In this document: positions 37,742 to 47,334 of the stretch, in pieces
How positions within the stretch are numbered: position 1 is the stretch's first letter
Layout of the letters: every line of letters starts with the position of its first letter
From: Sulfuriferula nivalis
GTDB taxonomy: Bacteria > Pseudomonadota > Gammaproteobacteria > Burkholderiales > Sulfuriferulaceae
Length of the DNA stretch: 64,000 nucleotides
Assembly (NCBI RefSeq): GCF_009937995.1
Contig: NZ_AP021881.1
Span: forward strand, 1,798,001 to 1,862,000
Reading direction: 5' to 3'
Position numbers and translations under genes: made by a program
Notes under the pieces: generated by a model
What the model was told of the DNA's origin: nothing
What the model saw: the letters and a program-made list of their open reading frames with translations, nothing else
Database searches by the model: none

Positions 37742-40159
37742 TTAATGTTTAGTCGAAACAACTTCAGTAGAAACTGCCGCCGCTCCCACGATTTCAGCAA
37801 CAACTGCTGGGGTATCAGGTAACGGTTCTGGCTGACGTTCCAAAACCAATTGCAATACCTGATCTACCCATTTTACTGGACGTATATCCAGACCACTCTT
37901 GATATTATCTGGCATCTCAACTAAATCACGCACATTCTCTTCTGGTATCAATACAGTTTTAATTCCACCCCGCAGTGCGGCAAGTAGCTTTTCTTTCAAA
38001 CCACCTATTGGCAACACTTCACCACGCAATGTAATCTCTCCGGTCATTGCAACGTCCGCACGTACAGGAATACCAGTCAGTACAGATACCAATGCTGTGC
38101 AAATACCAATACCCGCACTAGGTCCATCTTTAGGTGTTGCACCTTCGGGTAAATGTATATGAATATCTTTCTTCTCATAAACATCCGCAGGGATACCCAG
38201 ACTCTGTGAACGACTGCGAACTACCGACATTGCAGCTTGTATAGACTCCTGCATGACTTCACCAAGCTGTCCAGTGGTTATCACCTTGCCTTTACCAGGC
38301 ATGGTCACGCCTTCGATAGTCAAAAGCTCACCACCAACTTCAGTCCATGCCAATCCAGTGACTTGTCCAACTTGGTTATACTTCTCGGCAACACCAAAAT
38401 TAAATCTGCGCACACCTAAATAATTATCTAAATTGGTTTCATCAACTATGATTTTTTTGTCCTTTGTCGATTTGGTCACCAAAGCCTTCACAACTTTACG
38501 ACAAATCTTCGCCACATCCCTATCAAGGTTACGTACACCAGCCTCACGCGTGTAATAACGCACGATGTCACGCAATGCAGCTTCGGTAATCTCACATTCA
38601 TCAGGTTTTAAACCATTTGCCTGTAACTGCTTGGCCACCAAATAACGCTGACCTATGCTTACCTTTTCATCTTCGGTATAACCAGACAAGCGGATAATCT
38701 CCATGCGATCAAGCAATGGAGTTGGTATATCCAAAGTATTTGCCGTAGCCACAAACATCACATCGGACAAATCAAAATCCACCTCAATGTAATGGTCTGC
38801 AAACGTATGATTTTGTTCAGGATCCAACACCTCTAGCAATGCAGATGACGGATCGCCGCGTGAGTCCTGACCCATTTTATCTACTTCATCTAGTAAAAAT
38901 AATGGATTACGTACACCAACCTTAGTCATGCTTTGCAAAATCTTACCCGGCATAGAACCAATGTAGGTACGTCGATGCCCTCGTATTTCAGACTCATCAC
39001 GTACACCACCTAACGCCATACGTATAAATTTACGATTAGTAGCCTTCGCAATAGACTGACCTAACGAAGTTTTACCTACACCGGGTGGCCCTACTAAACA
39101 TAAAATAGGACCTTTCAATTTTTCAACACGTTGTTGTACAGCGAGGTACTCAACAATACGCTCTTTAACTTTATCCAGACCATAATGATCCTTATCCAGA
39201 ATCGCTTCTGCTTTCGTTAAATCTTTACTGATTTTTGTTTTCTTTTTCCACGGCAAACCAATAATTGCTTCGATATAAGTACGTACAACCGTTGCTTCAG
39301 CAGACATAGGCGACATCATTTTCAGCTTTTTCAGCTCAGCATCTGCTTTTGCTTCAGCTTCCTTGCTCATTTTAGCTTCTTTAATCCGGCGTTCTAAATC
39401 CTCAATCTCTACGCCATCCTCACCGTCGCCCAACTCTTTCTGTATGGCTTTAACTTGTTCATTCAAATAGTAATCACGCTGGCTCTTTTCCATTTGACGT
39501 TTAACACGTCCACGAATGCGCTTTTCTACTTGTAATATATCAATTTCGCCCTCCATCAAGCTCATCAAGTGCTCTAGACGCGCTTGAACAGGGAACATCT
39601 CTAACACTTCTTGCTTTTGCTCCAATTTCAATGGCAAATGTGCAGCAATCGTATCAGCCAAGCGGCCAGCTTCATCAATACCAACTAAAGAAGTTAGTAT
39701 CTCAGGTGGGATTTTTTTATTTAATTTGACATACTGATCAAATTGCGCGACCAATGCCCTGCGCGTAGCTTCGGCTTCTTTATCTTCAGCGGTATCATCA
39801 GCATCAACTAAGGTGACAGTACCTGCGAAATGAGTATCCAGATCAGCGTATTCAATTACATTGGCACGCTGGTTACCTTCCACCAGTACTTTAACGGTAC
39901 CATCAGGTAATTTAAGCATCTGCAAGATAGTTGCAACGCTACCAATGTGGTACAAGTCTTCAGGTGTGGGTTCATCTTTGGACGCGGATTTTTGTGCAAC
40001 GAGCAGAATACTCTTGCCAGACTCCATGGCAATTTCTAACGCTTTAATGGATTTGGCGCGCCCGACAAAAAGCGGGATAACCATGTGAGGGAAAACTACC
40101 ACATCACGCAAAGGCAAAAGTGGCAGAGTTAAAGTTTCAGCGTCTTGGAGTAAGGCCAT
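37742..40159 (-). CDS. lon: ATP-dependent protease Lon
   Basis: The 805-aa LonA protease degrades misfolded and regulatory proteins. It has the N-terminal substrate-binding domain, AAA+ Walker A GPPGVGKTS, Walker B PLFLLDEVDKM, and the Ser-Lys dyad: serine in PKDGPSAGIG and lysine in GGLKEKLLAA. A proline/valine-rich C-tail adds about 20 residues. A sigma-32-like promoter lies just upstream. It is downstream of tig-clpP-clpX on the same strand. Confidence 0.97.
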   Translation of the reverse strand: MALLQDAETLTLPLLPLRDVVVFPHMVIPLFVGRAKSIKALEIAMESGKSILLVAQKSASKDEPTPEDLYHIGSVATILQMLKLPDGTVKVLVEGNQRANVIEYADLDTHFAGTVTLVDADDTAEDKEAEATRRALVAQFDQYVKLNKKIPPEILTSLVGIDEAGRLADTIAAHLPLKLEQKQEVLEMFPVQARLEHLMSLMEGEIDILQVEKRIRGRVKRQMEKSQRDYYLNEQVKAIQKELGDGEDGVEIEDLERRIKEAKMSKEAEAKADAELKKLKMMSPMSAEATVVRTYIEAIIGLPWKKKTKISKDLTKAEAILDKDHYGLDKVKERIVEYLAVQQRVEKLKGPILCLVGPPGVGKTSLGQSIAKATNRKFIRMALGGVRDESEIRGHRRTYIGSMPGKILQSMTKVGVRNPLFLLDEVDKMGQDSRGDPSSALLEVLDPEQNHTFADHYIEVDFDLSDVMFVATANTLDIPTPLLDRMEIIRLSGYTEDEKVSIGQRYLVAKQLQANGLKPDECEITEAALRDIVRYYTREAGVRNLDRDVAKICRKVVKALVTKSTKDKKIIVDETNLDNYLGVRRFNFGVAEKYNQVGQVTGLAWTEVGGELLTIEGVTMPGKGKVITTGQLGEVMQESIQAAMSVVRSRSQSLGIPADVYEKKDIHIHLPEGATPKDGPSAGIGICTALVSVLTGIPVRADVAMTGEITLRGEVLPIGGLKEKLLAALRGGIKTVLIPEENVRDLVEMPDNIKSGLDIRPVKWVDQVLQLVLERQPEPLPDTPAVVAEIVGAAAVSTEVVSTKH

Positions 40160-40199
40160 GATAGTAACATCCTATAGAAAAGGTACGACATAGGACAAC

Positions 40200-40229
40200 A
40201 TATACGGGCGGCGTTAAAAAAATTCAAGC
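40200..40229 (-). promoter_or_regulatory. Candidate heat-shock (sigma-32) promoter of lon
   Basis: On the minus strand CTTGAA (40228-40223) is followed after 14 bases by CCCGTATA (40208-40201), close to the sigma-32 consensus CTTGAAA-(11-16)-CCCCATNT. It lies about 40 bases before the lon start, as expected for this heat-shock gene. Confidence 0.6.
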
Positions 40230-40277
40230 GCTACCTGCTATATTATCCGCAAGTGCCTGAATCCAAGCGTGATTTAA

Positions 40278-40306
40278 TTTGCACCAGCAATCGTCACTGG
40301 TGCAAA
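40278..40306 (-). terminator. Hairpin after clpX
   Basis: A 10-bp stem TTTGCACCAG / CTGGTGCAAA with a 9-base loop, 9 bases beyond the clpX stop on the minus strand. The T run is imperfect (AAATTAAATC), so partial read-through to lon is possible. Confidence 0.65.
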
Positions 40307-40314
40307 ACTACTTA

Positions 40315-41574
40315 CTACGAAGCTATTTTAGCCTGATCAGCAAATATCATTAAAGGTTTAGCAGTGCCATTAACCACATTGGCATCTATCACCACTTTAG
40401 TGACATTTTCCATAGAAGGCAATTCATACATAGTATCCAGCAACACATGCTCAATAATAGAGCGCAGACCACGTGCACCAGTTTTTCTTGCTAAAGCACG
40501 TTTAGCTATTGCAACCAAAGCATCTTCACGAAACTCCAATTCCGCACCTTCCATTTCAAACAATTTATTATATTGTTTGGTAAGTGCATTTTTAGGTTCG
40601 GTCAGTATCGTTGTCAAAGCAGACTCATCAAGCTCTTCCAAAGTTGCAATAACAGGTAAGCGACCTATCAACTCAGGAATCAGTCCAAACTTGATCAAAT
40701 CCTCTGGTTCAACTTCTTGTAACAAAGCAGAAACATCCTTGCTTACATCTTTGCTTTTAACTTCAGCTCCGAAACCAATACCACCTTTAGTTGAACGATT
40801 TTGTATTACTTTTTCCAGACCAGCAAAGGCACCACCACAAATAAATAACATGTTAGTGGTATCAACTTGCACAAATTCTTGATTTGGATGTTTACGCCCA
40901 CCTTGTGGTGGGATTGAAGCGGTTGTACCCTCTATCAGCTTAAGCAATGCCTGCTGAACACCTTCACCTGATACATCACGAGTGATGGAAGGATTATCAG
41001 ATTTACGCGAAATTTTATCAATTTCATCAATGTATATGATGCCGTTTTTAGCTTTCTCTACATCATAGTCGCATTTTTGCAATAACTTCTGAATGATGTT
41101 TTCAACGTCTTCACCAACATACCCCGCTTCAGTAAGGGTAGTTGCATCTGCCATGACGAATGGCACGTCCAACATGCGTGCCAAAGTCTGCGCCAATAAG
41201 GTTTTACCTGATCCTGTGGGACCAATTAATAAAATGTTGCTTTTCGCTAATTCAACATCATCCTTACCACCTATATTTTTTAAACGTTTATAGTGGTTAT
41301 AGACGGCCACAGCCAAGATACGCTTTGCTTTATCTTGACCAATGACATAATCATTTAGAATAATTTGAATTTGCTTAGGTGTTGGTAAGGCAGATTTATC
41401 CGTCTTACCCATTTTATCCTGCTGAATTTCTTCACGAATAATGTCCGTACATAAATCCACGCACTCATCACAGATAAAAACAGAAGGACCCGCGATTAGT
41501 TTGCGCACTTCGTGCTGACTCTTACCGCAAAAAGAACAGTACAAGAGTTTTTCGCCGCTGTTTTTGTCAGACAT
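40315..41574 (-). CDS. clpX: ATP-dependent Clp protease ATP-binding subunit ClpX
   Basis: The 419-aa AAA+ unfoldase feeds substrates to ClpP. It has an N-terminal zinc finger (CSFCGKS...CDECVDLC), Walker A GPTGSGKT, pore loop GYVGEDVE, Walker [12 protein letters not shown] and the ClpP-docking loop containing IGF (GGIGFGAEV). It is 26 bases after clpP. Confidence 0.97.
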   Translation of the reverse strand: MSDKNSGEKLLYCSFCGKSQHEVRKLIAGPSVFICDECVDLCTDIIREEIQQDKMGKTDKSALPTPKQIQIILNDYVIGQDKAKRILAVAVYNHYKRLKNIGGKDDVELAKSNILLIGPTGSGKTLLAQTLARMLDVPFVMADATTLTEAGYVGEDVENIIQKLLQKCDYDVEKAKNGIIYIDEIDKISRKSDNPSITRDVSGEGVQQALLKLIEGTTASIPPQGGRKHPNQEFVQVDTTNMLFICGGAFAGLEKVIQNRSTKGGIGFGAEVKSKDVSKDVSALLQEVEPEDLIKFGLIPELIGRLPVIATLEELDESALTTILTEPKNALTKQYNKLFEMEGAELEFREDALVAIAKRALARKTGARGLRSIIEHVLLDTMYELPSMENVTKVVIDANVVNGTAKPLMIFADQAKIAS

Positions 41575-41600
41575 GATATAACTCCATTAAGATTGCATGA

Positions 41601-42230
41601 TTAAGCAGCAGCTTCTGCGCGGTTATGAATGACTTTATCTATCAATCCATAATTCACAGCTTCTTCTGCACTCATGAAATTATCACGATCAGTATCTTTA
41701 TCCAAGGTTGCCACATCTTTACCCGTATGTGTAGCCATCATGCCATTTAAACGTTCACGCAGATACAAAATTTCTTTGGCGTGAATTTCTATATCCGACG
41801 CTTGCCCCTGAAAACCACCCAATGGCTGATGTATCATAATACGAGAATTAGGCAATGAATAACGTTTACCTTTAGCACCAGCTGTCAGCAAGAACGCACC
41901 CATACTGGCAGCTTGGCCCATGCACAAAGTGCTCACATCAGGTTTTATAAATTGCATGGTGTCATAAATTGACATCCCTGCTGAAACCGAACCACCAGGT
42001 GAATTGATATACAAATAAATATCTTTATCTGGATTTTCAGACTCCAAAAACAATAACTGAGCGACTACTAAATTAGCAGACATCTCATTAACTGGGCCAA
42101 CCAGAAACACCACACGCTCTTTTAATAAACGTGAGTAGATATCGTAGGCACGTTCACCACGACCACTTTGTTCGACCACCATGGGAACCATACCCAGACC
42201 TTGCGGATCCCAAACGTTATTGTTCATCAT
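41601..42230 (-). CDS. clpP: ATP-dependent Clp protease proteolytic subunit ClpP
   Basis: The 209-aa serine protease forms the 14-subunit chamber. The catalytic serine is in [11 protein letters not shown], histidine in [10 protein letters not shown], and aspartate in [12 protein letters not shown]. Length is normal. It is 4 bases after tig, in the tig-clpP-clpX operon. Confidence 0.97.
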   Translation of the reverse strand: MMNNNVWDPQGLGMVPMVVEQSGRGERAYDIYSRLLKERVVFLVGPVNEMSANLVVAQLLFLESENPDKDIYLYINSPGGSVSAGMSIYDTMQFIKPDVSTLCMGQAASMGAFLLTAGAKGKRYSLPNSRIMIHQPLGGFQGQASDIEIHAKEILYLRERLNGMMATHTGKDVATLDKDTDRDNFMSAEEAVNYGLIDKVIHNRAEAAA

Positions 42231-42234
42231 GTAT

Positions 42235-43542
42235 TTAAGCCTTTCCCATCAGTTCATCAAATGATGTTGCCTTATCGATTACTTTCACTTGTCCCAGCAC
42301 CCATTCTACAACATTGTTTTCCAAAGCCAAGGATTCAATTTCTTGCATTTTTTCTGGATTCTTACGATACCAAGCCATTACATTTTGTGGATCTTCATAA
42401 CTTTGAGCGAACTCTTCTATCATCTCAGTCACTTGCTCAGGCTTTGCTGCCAGTTCTTTAGATTGGACCACTTCAGCCAAAATCAAGCCTAAAGCAACAC
42501 GACGTTGTGCACGCTCTTCAAATATATCTGTTGGCATAGGAATATCAGCCACATTCATTCCACGCGCCTGCATATCACTACGCGCCTGTTCCATTAAACG
42601 CTCCGCTTCATTTTTAACCAACGACTTAGGTGTTTCTACCTGAGTAGCAGTTAAAATGGCTTGCATAACCTGATCTTTGACTTGCGCTTGCACACGATTT
42701 TTAACTTCGCGCACCAAGTTAGCCTGAATTTCACCACGCATTACAGCAACATCACCATCAGCCACACCCAAAGTCTTGGCAAACTCAGCATCAACAGCAG
42801 GCAACTTAGGTTCTGCCACATCAGTAACTTCTACGCTGAATTGTGCAGTTTTACCAGCCAGTTCAGGCGCTTGATAATCGGCAGGAAAAGCTACATCAAA
42901 AGTCTTTTGATCACCAGCCTTAACATCCATCAAAGCTGCTTCAAAATCTGGCAAGGTGCGACCTTCGCCCAATACAACACGGAAACCTTTAGCTTCACCA
43001 CCAGCAAAAACCGTTCCATCCACTTTACCAACATAATCCAAAGTCACTAAATCGCTGGTTGTTGCAGCACGATCAGCGCTTTCGTATTGCACACGTTGTT
43101 TACGTAATACATCTATCGTTTTATCAACCTCAGCATCAGCCACTTCAACGACAGGACGAGTAATTTCTGTAGCGCTCAAATCACCCAAAGTAATTTCTGG
43201 ATAAACTTCGAATACAGCGTAAAACTCAAATATAAATGGATCTGCCGCGTCTGATTTAGGCTCAATACGAGGGAAACCAGCCACTTTTAATTTATTATCT
43301 TGCACTACCTTTGTGAATACACGCTCAATCGCGGTACCTAAAGCTTCTTGCCGAAATTCACCACCATATTGTTTAGCAACAACTGACATCGGCACTTTAC
43401 CTGGACGGAAGCCGTCGATACGTGCAGTACGTGCGACATGCTTTAGGCGACTCGCAACTTCAGATTCAATTGCGTTCATTGCTACAGATAAATTTACACG
43501 ACGTTCTAAGGCGCTGACTTGTTCGATATTAGCTTGTTGCAT
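42235..43542 (-). CDS. tig: Trigger factor
   Basis: This 435-aa chaperone binds nascent chains at the ribosome exit. The N-terminal ribosome-binding signature is in [12 protein letters not shown], the FKBP-like isomerase domain spans about 155-240 ([12 protein letters not shown]), and the C-terminal arms follow. A CTCAAGGA ribosome site precedes the ATG. It starts 81 bases after the broken tRNA-Leu; before the island it would have lain directly behind the tRNA promoter. Confidence 0.97.
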   Translation of the reverse strand: MQQANIEQVSALERRVNLSVAMNAIESEVASRLKHVARTARIDGFRPGKVPMSVVAKQYGGEFRQEALGTAIERVFTKVVQDNKLKVAGFPRIEPKSDAADPFIFEFYAVFEVYPEITLGDLSATEITRPVVEVADAEVDKTIDVLRKQRVQYESADRAATTSDLVTLDYVGKVDGTVFAGGEAKGFRVVLGEGRTLPDFEAALMDVKAGDQKTFDVAFPADYQAPELAGKTAQFSVEVTDVAEPKLPAVDAEFAKTLGVADGDVAVMRGEIQANLVREVKNRVQAQVKDQVMQAILTATQVETPKSLVKNEAERLMEQARSDMQARGMNVADIPMPTDIFEERAQRRVALGLILAEVVQSKELAAKPEQVTEMIEEFAQSYEDPQNVMAWYRKNPEKMQEIESLALENNVVEWVLGQVKVIDKATSFDELMGKA

Positions 43543-43585
43543 GAGATATCCTTGAGTGTGTTGGATAGGTTAACAGACAGTGAAA

Positions 43586-43605
43586 GTGCGCCACAGTGGG
43601 CGCAC
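43586..43605 (-). terminator. Hairpin in the tig leader, after the tRNA-Leu 3' half
   Basis: Stem GTGCGCC / GGCGCAC with a 6-base loop, followed on the minus strand by TTTC. It probably ended the tRNA-Leu transcript before the tRNA was split. It may now act in the tig leader. Confidence 0.55.
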
Positions 43606-43622
43606 GATGATTCAATAAATGA

Positions 43623-43676
<54 letters not shown>

Positions 43677-43978
43677 TTGAATTACAAAAAATAACCAGCA
43701 ATCTAACTTATTGATTATATTGAAAATTCAGTATAAATATTACAGATTTTGAGAGTTTCCCAAACTGTTTCCCAAACTACACCATCCTAATTAATAAAAA
43801 AATGCCTCACTGTATCTAGCAATTTATTAATTATGATTTTGATTAATAAGCCACTGTGAAGTCTGTGATTATAACAAAGGAATTCAACAAATGGCGAATA
43901 TTGCTAACAGATCGCCTTGGGCTCTTTCTATTCCAAGAAGAACAAAATTGCAATAGCCTTAACATATCCCCACCCTAT
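43677..43978. other. Non-coding left margin of the island
   Basis: About 300 bases of AT-rich DNA with no credible gene. It contains the tandem TTTCCCAAACT pair (43756-43778). Confidence 0.7.
43756..43778 (+). repeat. Tandem TTTCCCAAACT pair, left end
   Basis: Two copies at a 12-base period, 80 bases inside the left core. The same pair in the same orientation occurs at 60786-60808 inside the right core. Likely arm-type binding sites for the (missing) integrase or its helper; the function is inferred from position. Confidence 0.7.
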
Positions 43979-44281
43979 TTACTTACCAAAACGTTCTGCT
44001 GAACGCATTGCAGCTTCAATATTCCGCCTCCCTACTGGATTGGCCGAATGAACAGCCCAACACGGCATTGGGATTGTCCCATCCATTACCCATTCCTCAA
44101 TTCGTTTTGCCACGTCATAACCTGTCAGCTCAGTTCCAAGATCATGATCAAATGAAATACGCGTTACCTTACCCGTTACGAGCAAGCACAGTGCTTCAAC
44201 TGCTGTGCGGCAACACACAGCGTCAGTCGGCGATTCCCGCAAATCATCTAAGTACAGAAATATCTCACTATTTTCATCCAT
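43979..44281 (-). CDS. Cyclic-phosphate processing receiver-domain-like protein
   Basis: This 100-aa protein matches the small receiver-like family called cyclic-phosphate processing receiver: IFLYLDDLRESP at the start, RTAVEALCLL, ISFDHDLG in the middle, GYDVAKRIEEW and VHSANPVGRRNIEAAM at the end. The family is proposed from gene context to act on cyclic-phosphate ends in RNA repair or conflict systems; this is not proven. It is 75 bases downstream of the 5'-nucleotidase gene and is probably last in that operon. Confidence 0.75.
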   Translation of the reverse strand: MDENSEIFLYLDDLRESPTDAVCCRTAVEALCLLVTGKVTRISFDHDLGTELTGYDVAKRIEEWVMDGTIPMPCWAVHSANPVGRRNIEAAMRSAERFGK

Positions 44282-44356
44282 ATTTTATATCTCACATTAG
44301 TTTCTGTTCATCATTAAGGTACATTTATCCGTTCAAACCACCTGAGAGCAATTCAA

Positions 44357-45295
44357 TTATTCATTAGCCACACCATGCGGAACGTGCCCAGTGGCGACGT
44401 GCTGGCGCGCGGATTCGCAGTGCTTTTGATGGTCATCAAAGAAAATATCGGCTCTGAATGCTTTCAGAAACTCCCCTTTGTCTTTTCCGCGTAAGAAAAA
44501 GGCTTCATCTATACGGATATTCCAGGCGCGCAATGTACGAATAACCCGTTCATGGGCAGGTGCACCACGCGCCGTGATTAAGGCTGTGCGGATAGGTGCT
44601 GTATCTGCTGGAAATTCCAATTGAAGCTGATGCAACAATGCAAGAAAATTTTTAAATGGCCCACCAGGCAAAGGCTGCTTCGCGGCTAATGTTTCATTAC
44701 TTTCAAATGCCTCCAATCCATCCTGCTTATAAATACGTTCTGACTCATCTGAGAACAAGACAGCATCCCCGTCAAAGGCGATACGCAACTGCGATGGATC
44801 CACTTCAGAAACAGCTGCAGAAGCAGAAGGTAAAATCGTCGCCGCAGCAAATCCCGCCTCTAGCGTCTTACGCACATCATTAGCTTCGGCAGAAAGAAAC
44901 AGCTGAGCACCGAATGCTGAAATGTACGGATGTGTACTTGCGCCCCGTGTAAAAGCAGCGCGACTGATATTCAACCCATGATGCTTTATCGAATTGAATA
45001 TACGCAAGCCAGTATCTGCGCTATTACGAGATAATAAAATCACTTCAACACGCGGATTTTCAGGATCACGTTCATTTAATGCCAGCAATTTCCTCACCAG
45101 ACTAAATGCCACACCAGTTTCAAGCGGTATATCCTCATGCTGAATTTGGTATCTGCAATATGCTTCCACACCGTCCTTTTCAAAAACAGCATGGCTCTCA
45201 TCAAGATTAAAAAGAGCACGAGAGGAAATGGCGACTATTAGCTTTTTATGGCTAAAAGACATACCATCCGAACTTGAATCCGTCATGGTTTTCAA
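44357..45295 (-). CDS. Cytosolic 5'-nucleotidase-like protein (HAD-type)
   Basis: The 312-aa protein matches the bacterial 5'-nucleotidase family (PF06189-like): LIVAISSRALFNLDESHAVFE, GVAFSLVRKLLALN, VILLSRNSADTGLRIFNS, then LRIAFDGDAVLFSDESE with the HAD DxD motif, TALITARGAPAHERV and ADIFFDDHQKHCE. It should dephosphorylate nucleoside monophosphates. It overlaps the repeat-protein gene by 4 bases. Nucleotide-degrading enzymes in such islands can act in antiphage defence; the role here is inferred. Confidence 0.8.
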   Translation of the reverse strand: MKTMTDSSSDGMSFSHKKLIVAISSRALFNLDESHAVFEKDGVEAYCRYQIQHEDIPLETGVAFSLVRKLLALNERDPENPRVEVILLSRNSADTGLRIFNSIKHHGLNISRAAFTRGASTHPYISAFGAQLFLSAEANDVRKTLEAGFAAATILPSASAAVSEVDPSQLRIAFDGDAVLFSDESERIYKQDGLEAFESNETLAAKQPLPGGPFKNFLALLHQLQLEFPADTAPIRTALITARGAPAHERVIRTLRAWNIRIDEAFFLRGKDKGEFLKAFRADIFFDDHQKHCESARQHVATGHVPHGVANE

Positions 45296-45654
45296 ATTAA
45301 TTCAATCGCAAATAAAATGGCGGCCAATTGTTCGGTGCTAAATCTCTCTGAAGTATTAAAAAGTATGTTGCTACTGCTACTACTATCACCTTTATAGACC
45401 TTATTGCCTTTAATATTGCACAGCATATTACTGCTACTTCCGCTCTCGCCTTTGTAAACTTTATCATCTCTGATATTAAACAGCATATTGCTACTACTGC
45501 CGCTATCCCCCTTATAGACCTTACCTTCTCTAACATTACATAGCAGATAACTACTGCTTGTGTGATTACCTTGGTAGACTTTGTTTCCTACAATATTGCA
45601 ATCCAAACTAATCAATTTACTACTACTGCTGCTATCACCCAGATAAACTTTCAT
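45292..45654 (-). CDS. Small protein of five about 20-residue repeats
   Basis: The 120-aa protein is nearly all repeats of the form KVYKGDSGSSSNMLFNIRDD, five units with period 20 (the first is 23 long). At DNA level the period is 60 bp, so the gene looks like a recent tandem duplication or one kept uniform. The pattern (aromatic/Gly turn, Ser run, hydrophobic pair, Asn turn) suggests a beta-solenoid. The end (EQLAAILFAIELI) is a hydrophobic helix. It has no signal peptide. Function unknown; coupling to the 5'-nucleotidase gene suggests they act together. Confidence 0.7.
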   Translation of the reverse strand: MKVYLGDSSSSSKLISLDCNIVGNKVYQGNHTSSSYLLCNVREGKVYKGDSGSSSNMLFNIRDDKVYKGESGSSSNMLCNIKGNKVYKGDSSSSSNILFNTSERFSTEQLAAILFAIELI

Positions 45655-45693
45655 AGCTACTCCACTTCAAAAAATCAATAAAAAATTAACCAA

Positions 45694-46596
45694 CTATTGG
45701 TGCACTTGCTTATATTTACATACATATACCCTAATACATTCAAGCATAGTGTTGCTATGAATGGTCAATACTTCTGGAATGCTGCCATCGTCAGCAACTT
45801 GATAACCACCTGCCAGATTCCACGCGATGGGTATGCCAAGCGCATTTGCCGTTTCAAATACAATCTTGTCTCGTATCCTTAGTTGCTCAGTTGTTAAAAA
45901 CCCACCTAATGGATCTTTAATATGCGGGTCTGCTCCAGCCTGGTACAGGATAATGTCGCAGTCTTGCATCTTTGTAATTTTCTCAGAGACACTCAACAAG
46001 AATTCCTGGGTTTGATGTGTAGCTTCATATTCACGTCCAGCCGTATAGTGTTCTATCCATTTCAATTGATGCTGTTCAATTAAGTTATCCGTGCCATCCC
46101 CATAATGCATATCAAAGTCCAGGATACCCACTTTGTTGGCTAATCCACTCACCTTCAAAATCATCGCCGTCACTACCAGTCCATTGAACGTGCAATACCC
46201 AAACGCGGATGCATACTTTGCATGGTGAAATCCTGAGCAAGGTGCAACAGCTACTTTCCCGTTACGAATAGCTTCTCGTGCCGCCGCCAGCATAGCACCT
46301 GTTGTATAAAGCAAAGTAGCTGCTACCTCGGGTAATTTATTGCCAAAACCATTTTTAATTTCGCATGCCAAAATTTGATCCACATAATCTGGATTATGTG
46401 CCTGCTTAAGTTGATCAACAGTCACTGGTTCAGGCTCAATAACAGCAATCGGTAGATCCAATCTTAACCAAGCATCCATCACCTTTTCAGGCTTGGCGGC
46501 ACTGGGTGAAGAACTACTGAAATGGGCAACCATCCTAGGCGTAAAAAACACAGGTACATCGTTCACACATTCAGTAAGTTGCGAGACTGGTTCCAC
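45694..46596 (-). CDS. Histone deacetylase-family (HDAC fold) protein
   Basis: The 300-aa protein starts at a GTG (46596) with GGGCG upstream. HDAC-fold marks are PCSGFHHAKY with the paired catalytic histidines, zinc ligands in GILDFDMHYGDGT, and the second aspartate motif QAGADPHIKDPLGG, then NLAGGYQ. Family enzymes remove acetyl or related acyl groups from lysines, polyamines or small molecules. It is first in the operon ahead of the repeat protein and 5'-nucleotidase, with a palindromic operator-like site upstream at 46646. Confidence 0.85.
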   Translation of the reverse strand: MEPVSQLTECVNDVPVFFTPRMVAHFSSSSPSAAKPEKVMDAWLRLDLPIAVIEPEPVTVDQLKQAHNPDYVDQILACEIKNGFGNKLPEVAATLLYTTGAMLAAAREAIRNGKVAVAPCSGFHHAKYASAFGYCTFNGLVVTAMILKVSGLANKVGILDFDMHYGDGTDNLIEQHQLKWIEHYTAGREYEATHQTQEFLLSVSEKITKMQDCDIILYQAGADPHIKDPLGGFLTTEQLRIRDKIVFETANALGIPIAWNLAGGYQVADDGSIPEVLTIHSNTMLECIRVYVCKYKQVHQ

Positions 46597-46645
46597 TTTG
46601 TTCGCCCTATATTCATTGCCAATAAGGTGTATTTAATCCCATTGA

Positions 46646-46664
46646 TACGACACTATGTGACGCA
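46646..46664. promoter_or_regulatory. Operator-like site 4 (HDAC operon / 46708 gene)
   Basis: TACGACACTATGTGACGCA matches the palindrome at 52591 (reverse complement) at 15 of 19 positions. It lies between the divergent starts at 46596 and 46708. It is the weakest of the four sites. Confidence 0.55.
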
Positions 46665-46707
46665 TGCGTAAATAAACTTAGTACTTTCGATTAAAAACCA
46701 GAACATC

Positions 46708-47265
46708 ATGAAATTCGACCACAAACTAGACTATTCTGAAAATCTAAAAGCACGTTATATGCATAGGCAAAATGCCGAAGCATATTTCACCGACTATCAA
46801 TCGCTTAATGAAACAGAACGTAGTCAACTACAAGCATTAAATAAACACCTCACTTTGCTTGAAAAGCAATACTTGCCCATTTTAAAAACCAAATACACAC
46901 AACTGCAGGAACGAGTTAAAAATCATCACGACTGGATACAAGATTTCAATCTTGAGTTTGTCATTACCTTTTATTTACATGAAAGCGACTATGAATATGA
47001 AGAAAACGATGACAACATCCTTATGGAGCTACATGAGGATATTTTTGACTGTATCCACACTGATCAAGAATGGGGATTTGGTATAACGAATATAAATCAT
47101 TGTGACTGTCCTGCATATTTTGTTGGTGAGTGGCATTGTTATCTGTATCACTGTCTTTACGATCATTGCGGATTGGACTGGCTTGATTTGCTTCGCATTG
47201 GCTCAGTTTGCGTGGAAATTAAAATTGATGAGCAGACGTGGGAACAACCGTTCCCACGCATATAG
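46708..47265 (+). CDS. Hypothetical protein
   Basis: A 185-aa soluble acidic protein that I cannot assign. The first half is helical (NETERSQLQALNKHLTLLEKQYLPILKTKY); the second half is rich in Asp, Glu, His, Cys and Trp (HCDCPAYFVGEWHCYLYHCLYDHCGLDW), which could bind a metal. It has no clear ribosome site. It is divergent from the HDAC operon and shares its operator-like site. Confidence 0.55.
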   Translation: MKFDHKLDYSENLKARYMHRQNAEAYFTDYQSLNETERSQLQALNKHLTLLEKQYLPILKTKYTQLQERVKNHHDWIQDFNLEFVITFYLHESDYEYEENDDNILMELHEDIFDCIHTDQEWGFGITNINHCDCPAYFVGEWHCYLYHCLYDHCGLDWLDLLRIGSVCVEIKIDEQTWEQPFPRI

Positions 47266-47334
47266 CGCCCCCTGTCTGCCCCATTGTTGACTTTGGAAAG
47301 TGGGATAACAATGTTAAAAGTAAGGGTATGCTTA

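Noticed and set aside
45300-45654. Direct 60-bp repeats that could suggest a CRISPR array
   Set aside because: The repeats are contiguous, without unique spacers, and keep a single reading frame; they encode a repeat protein.
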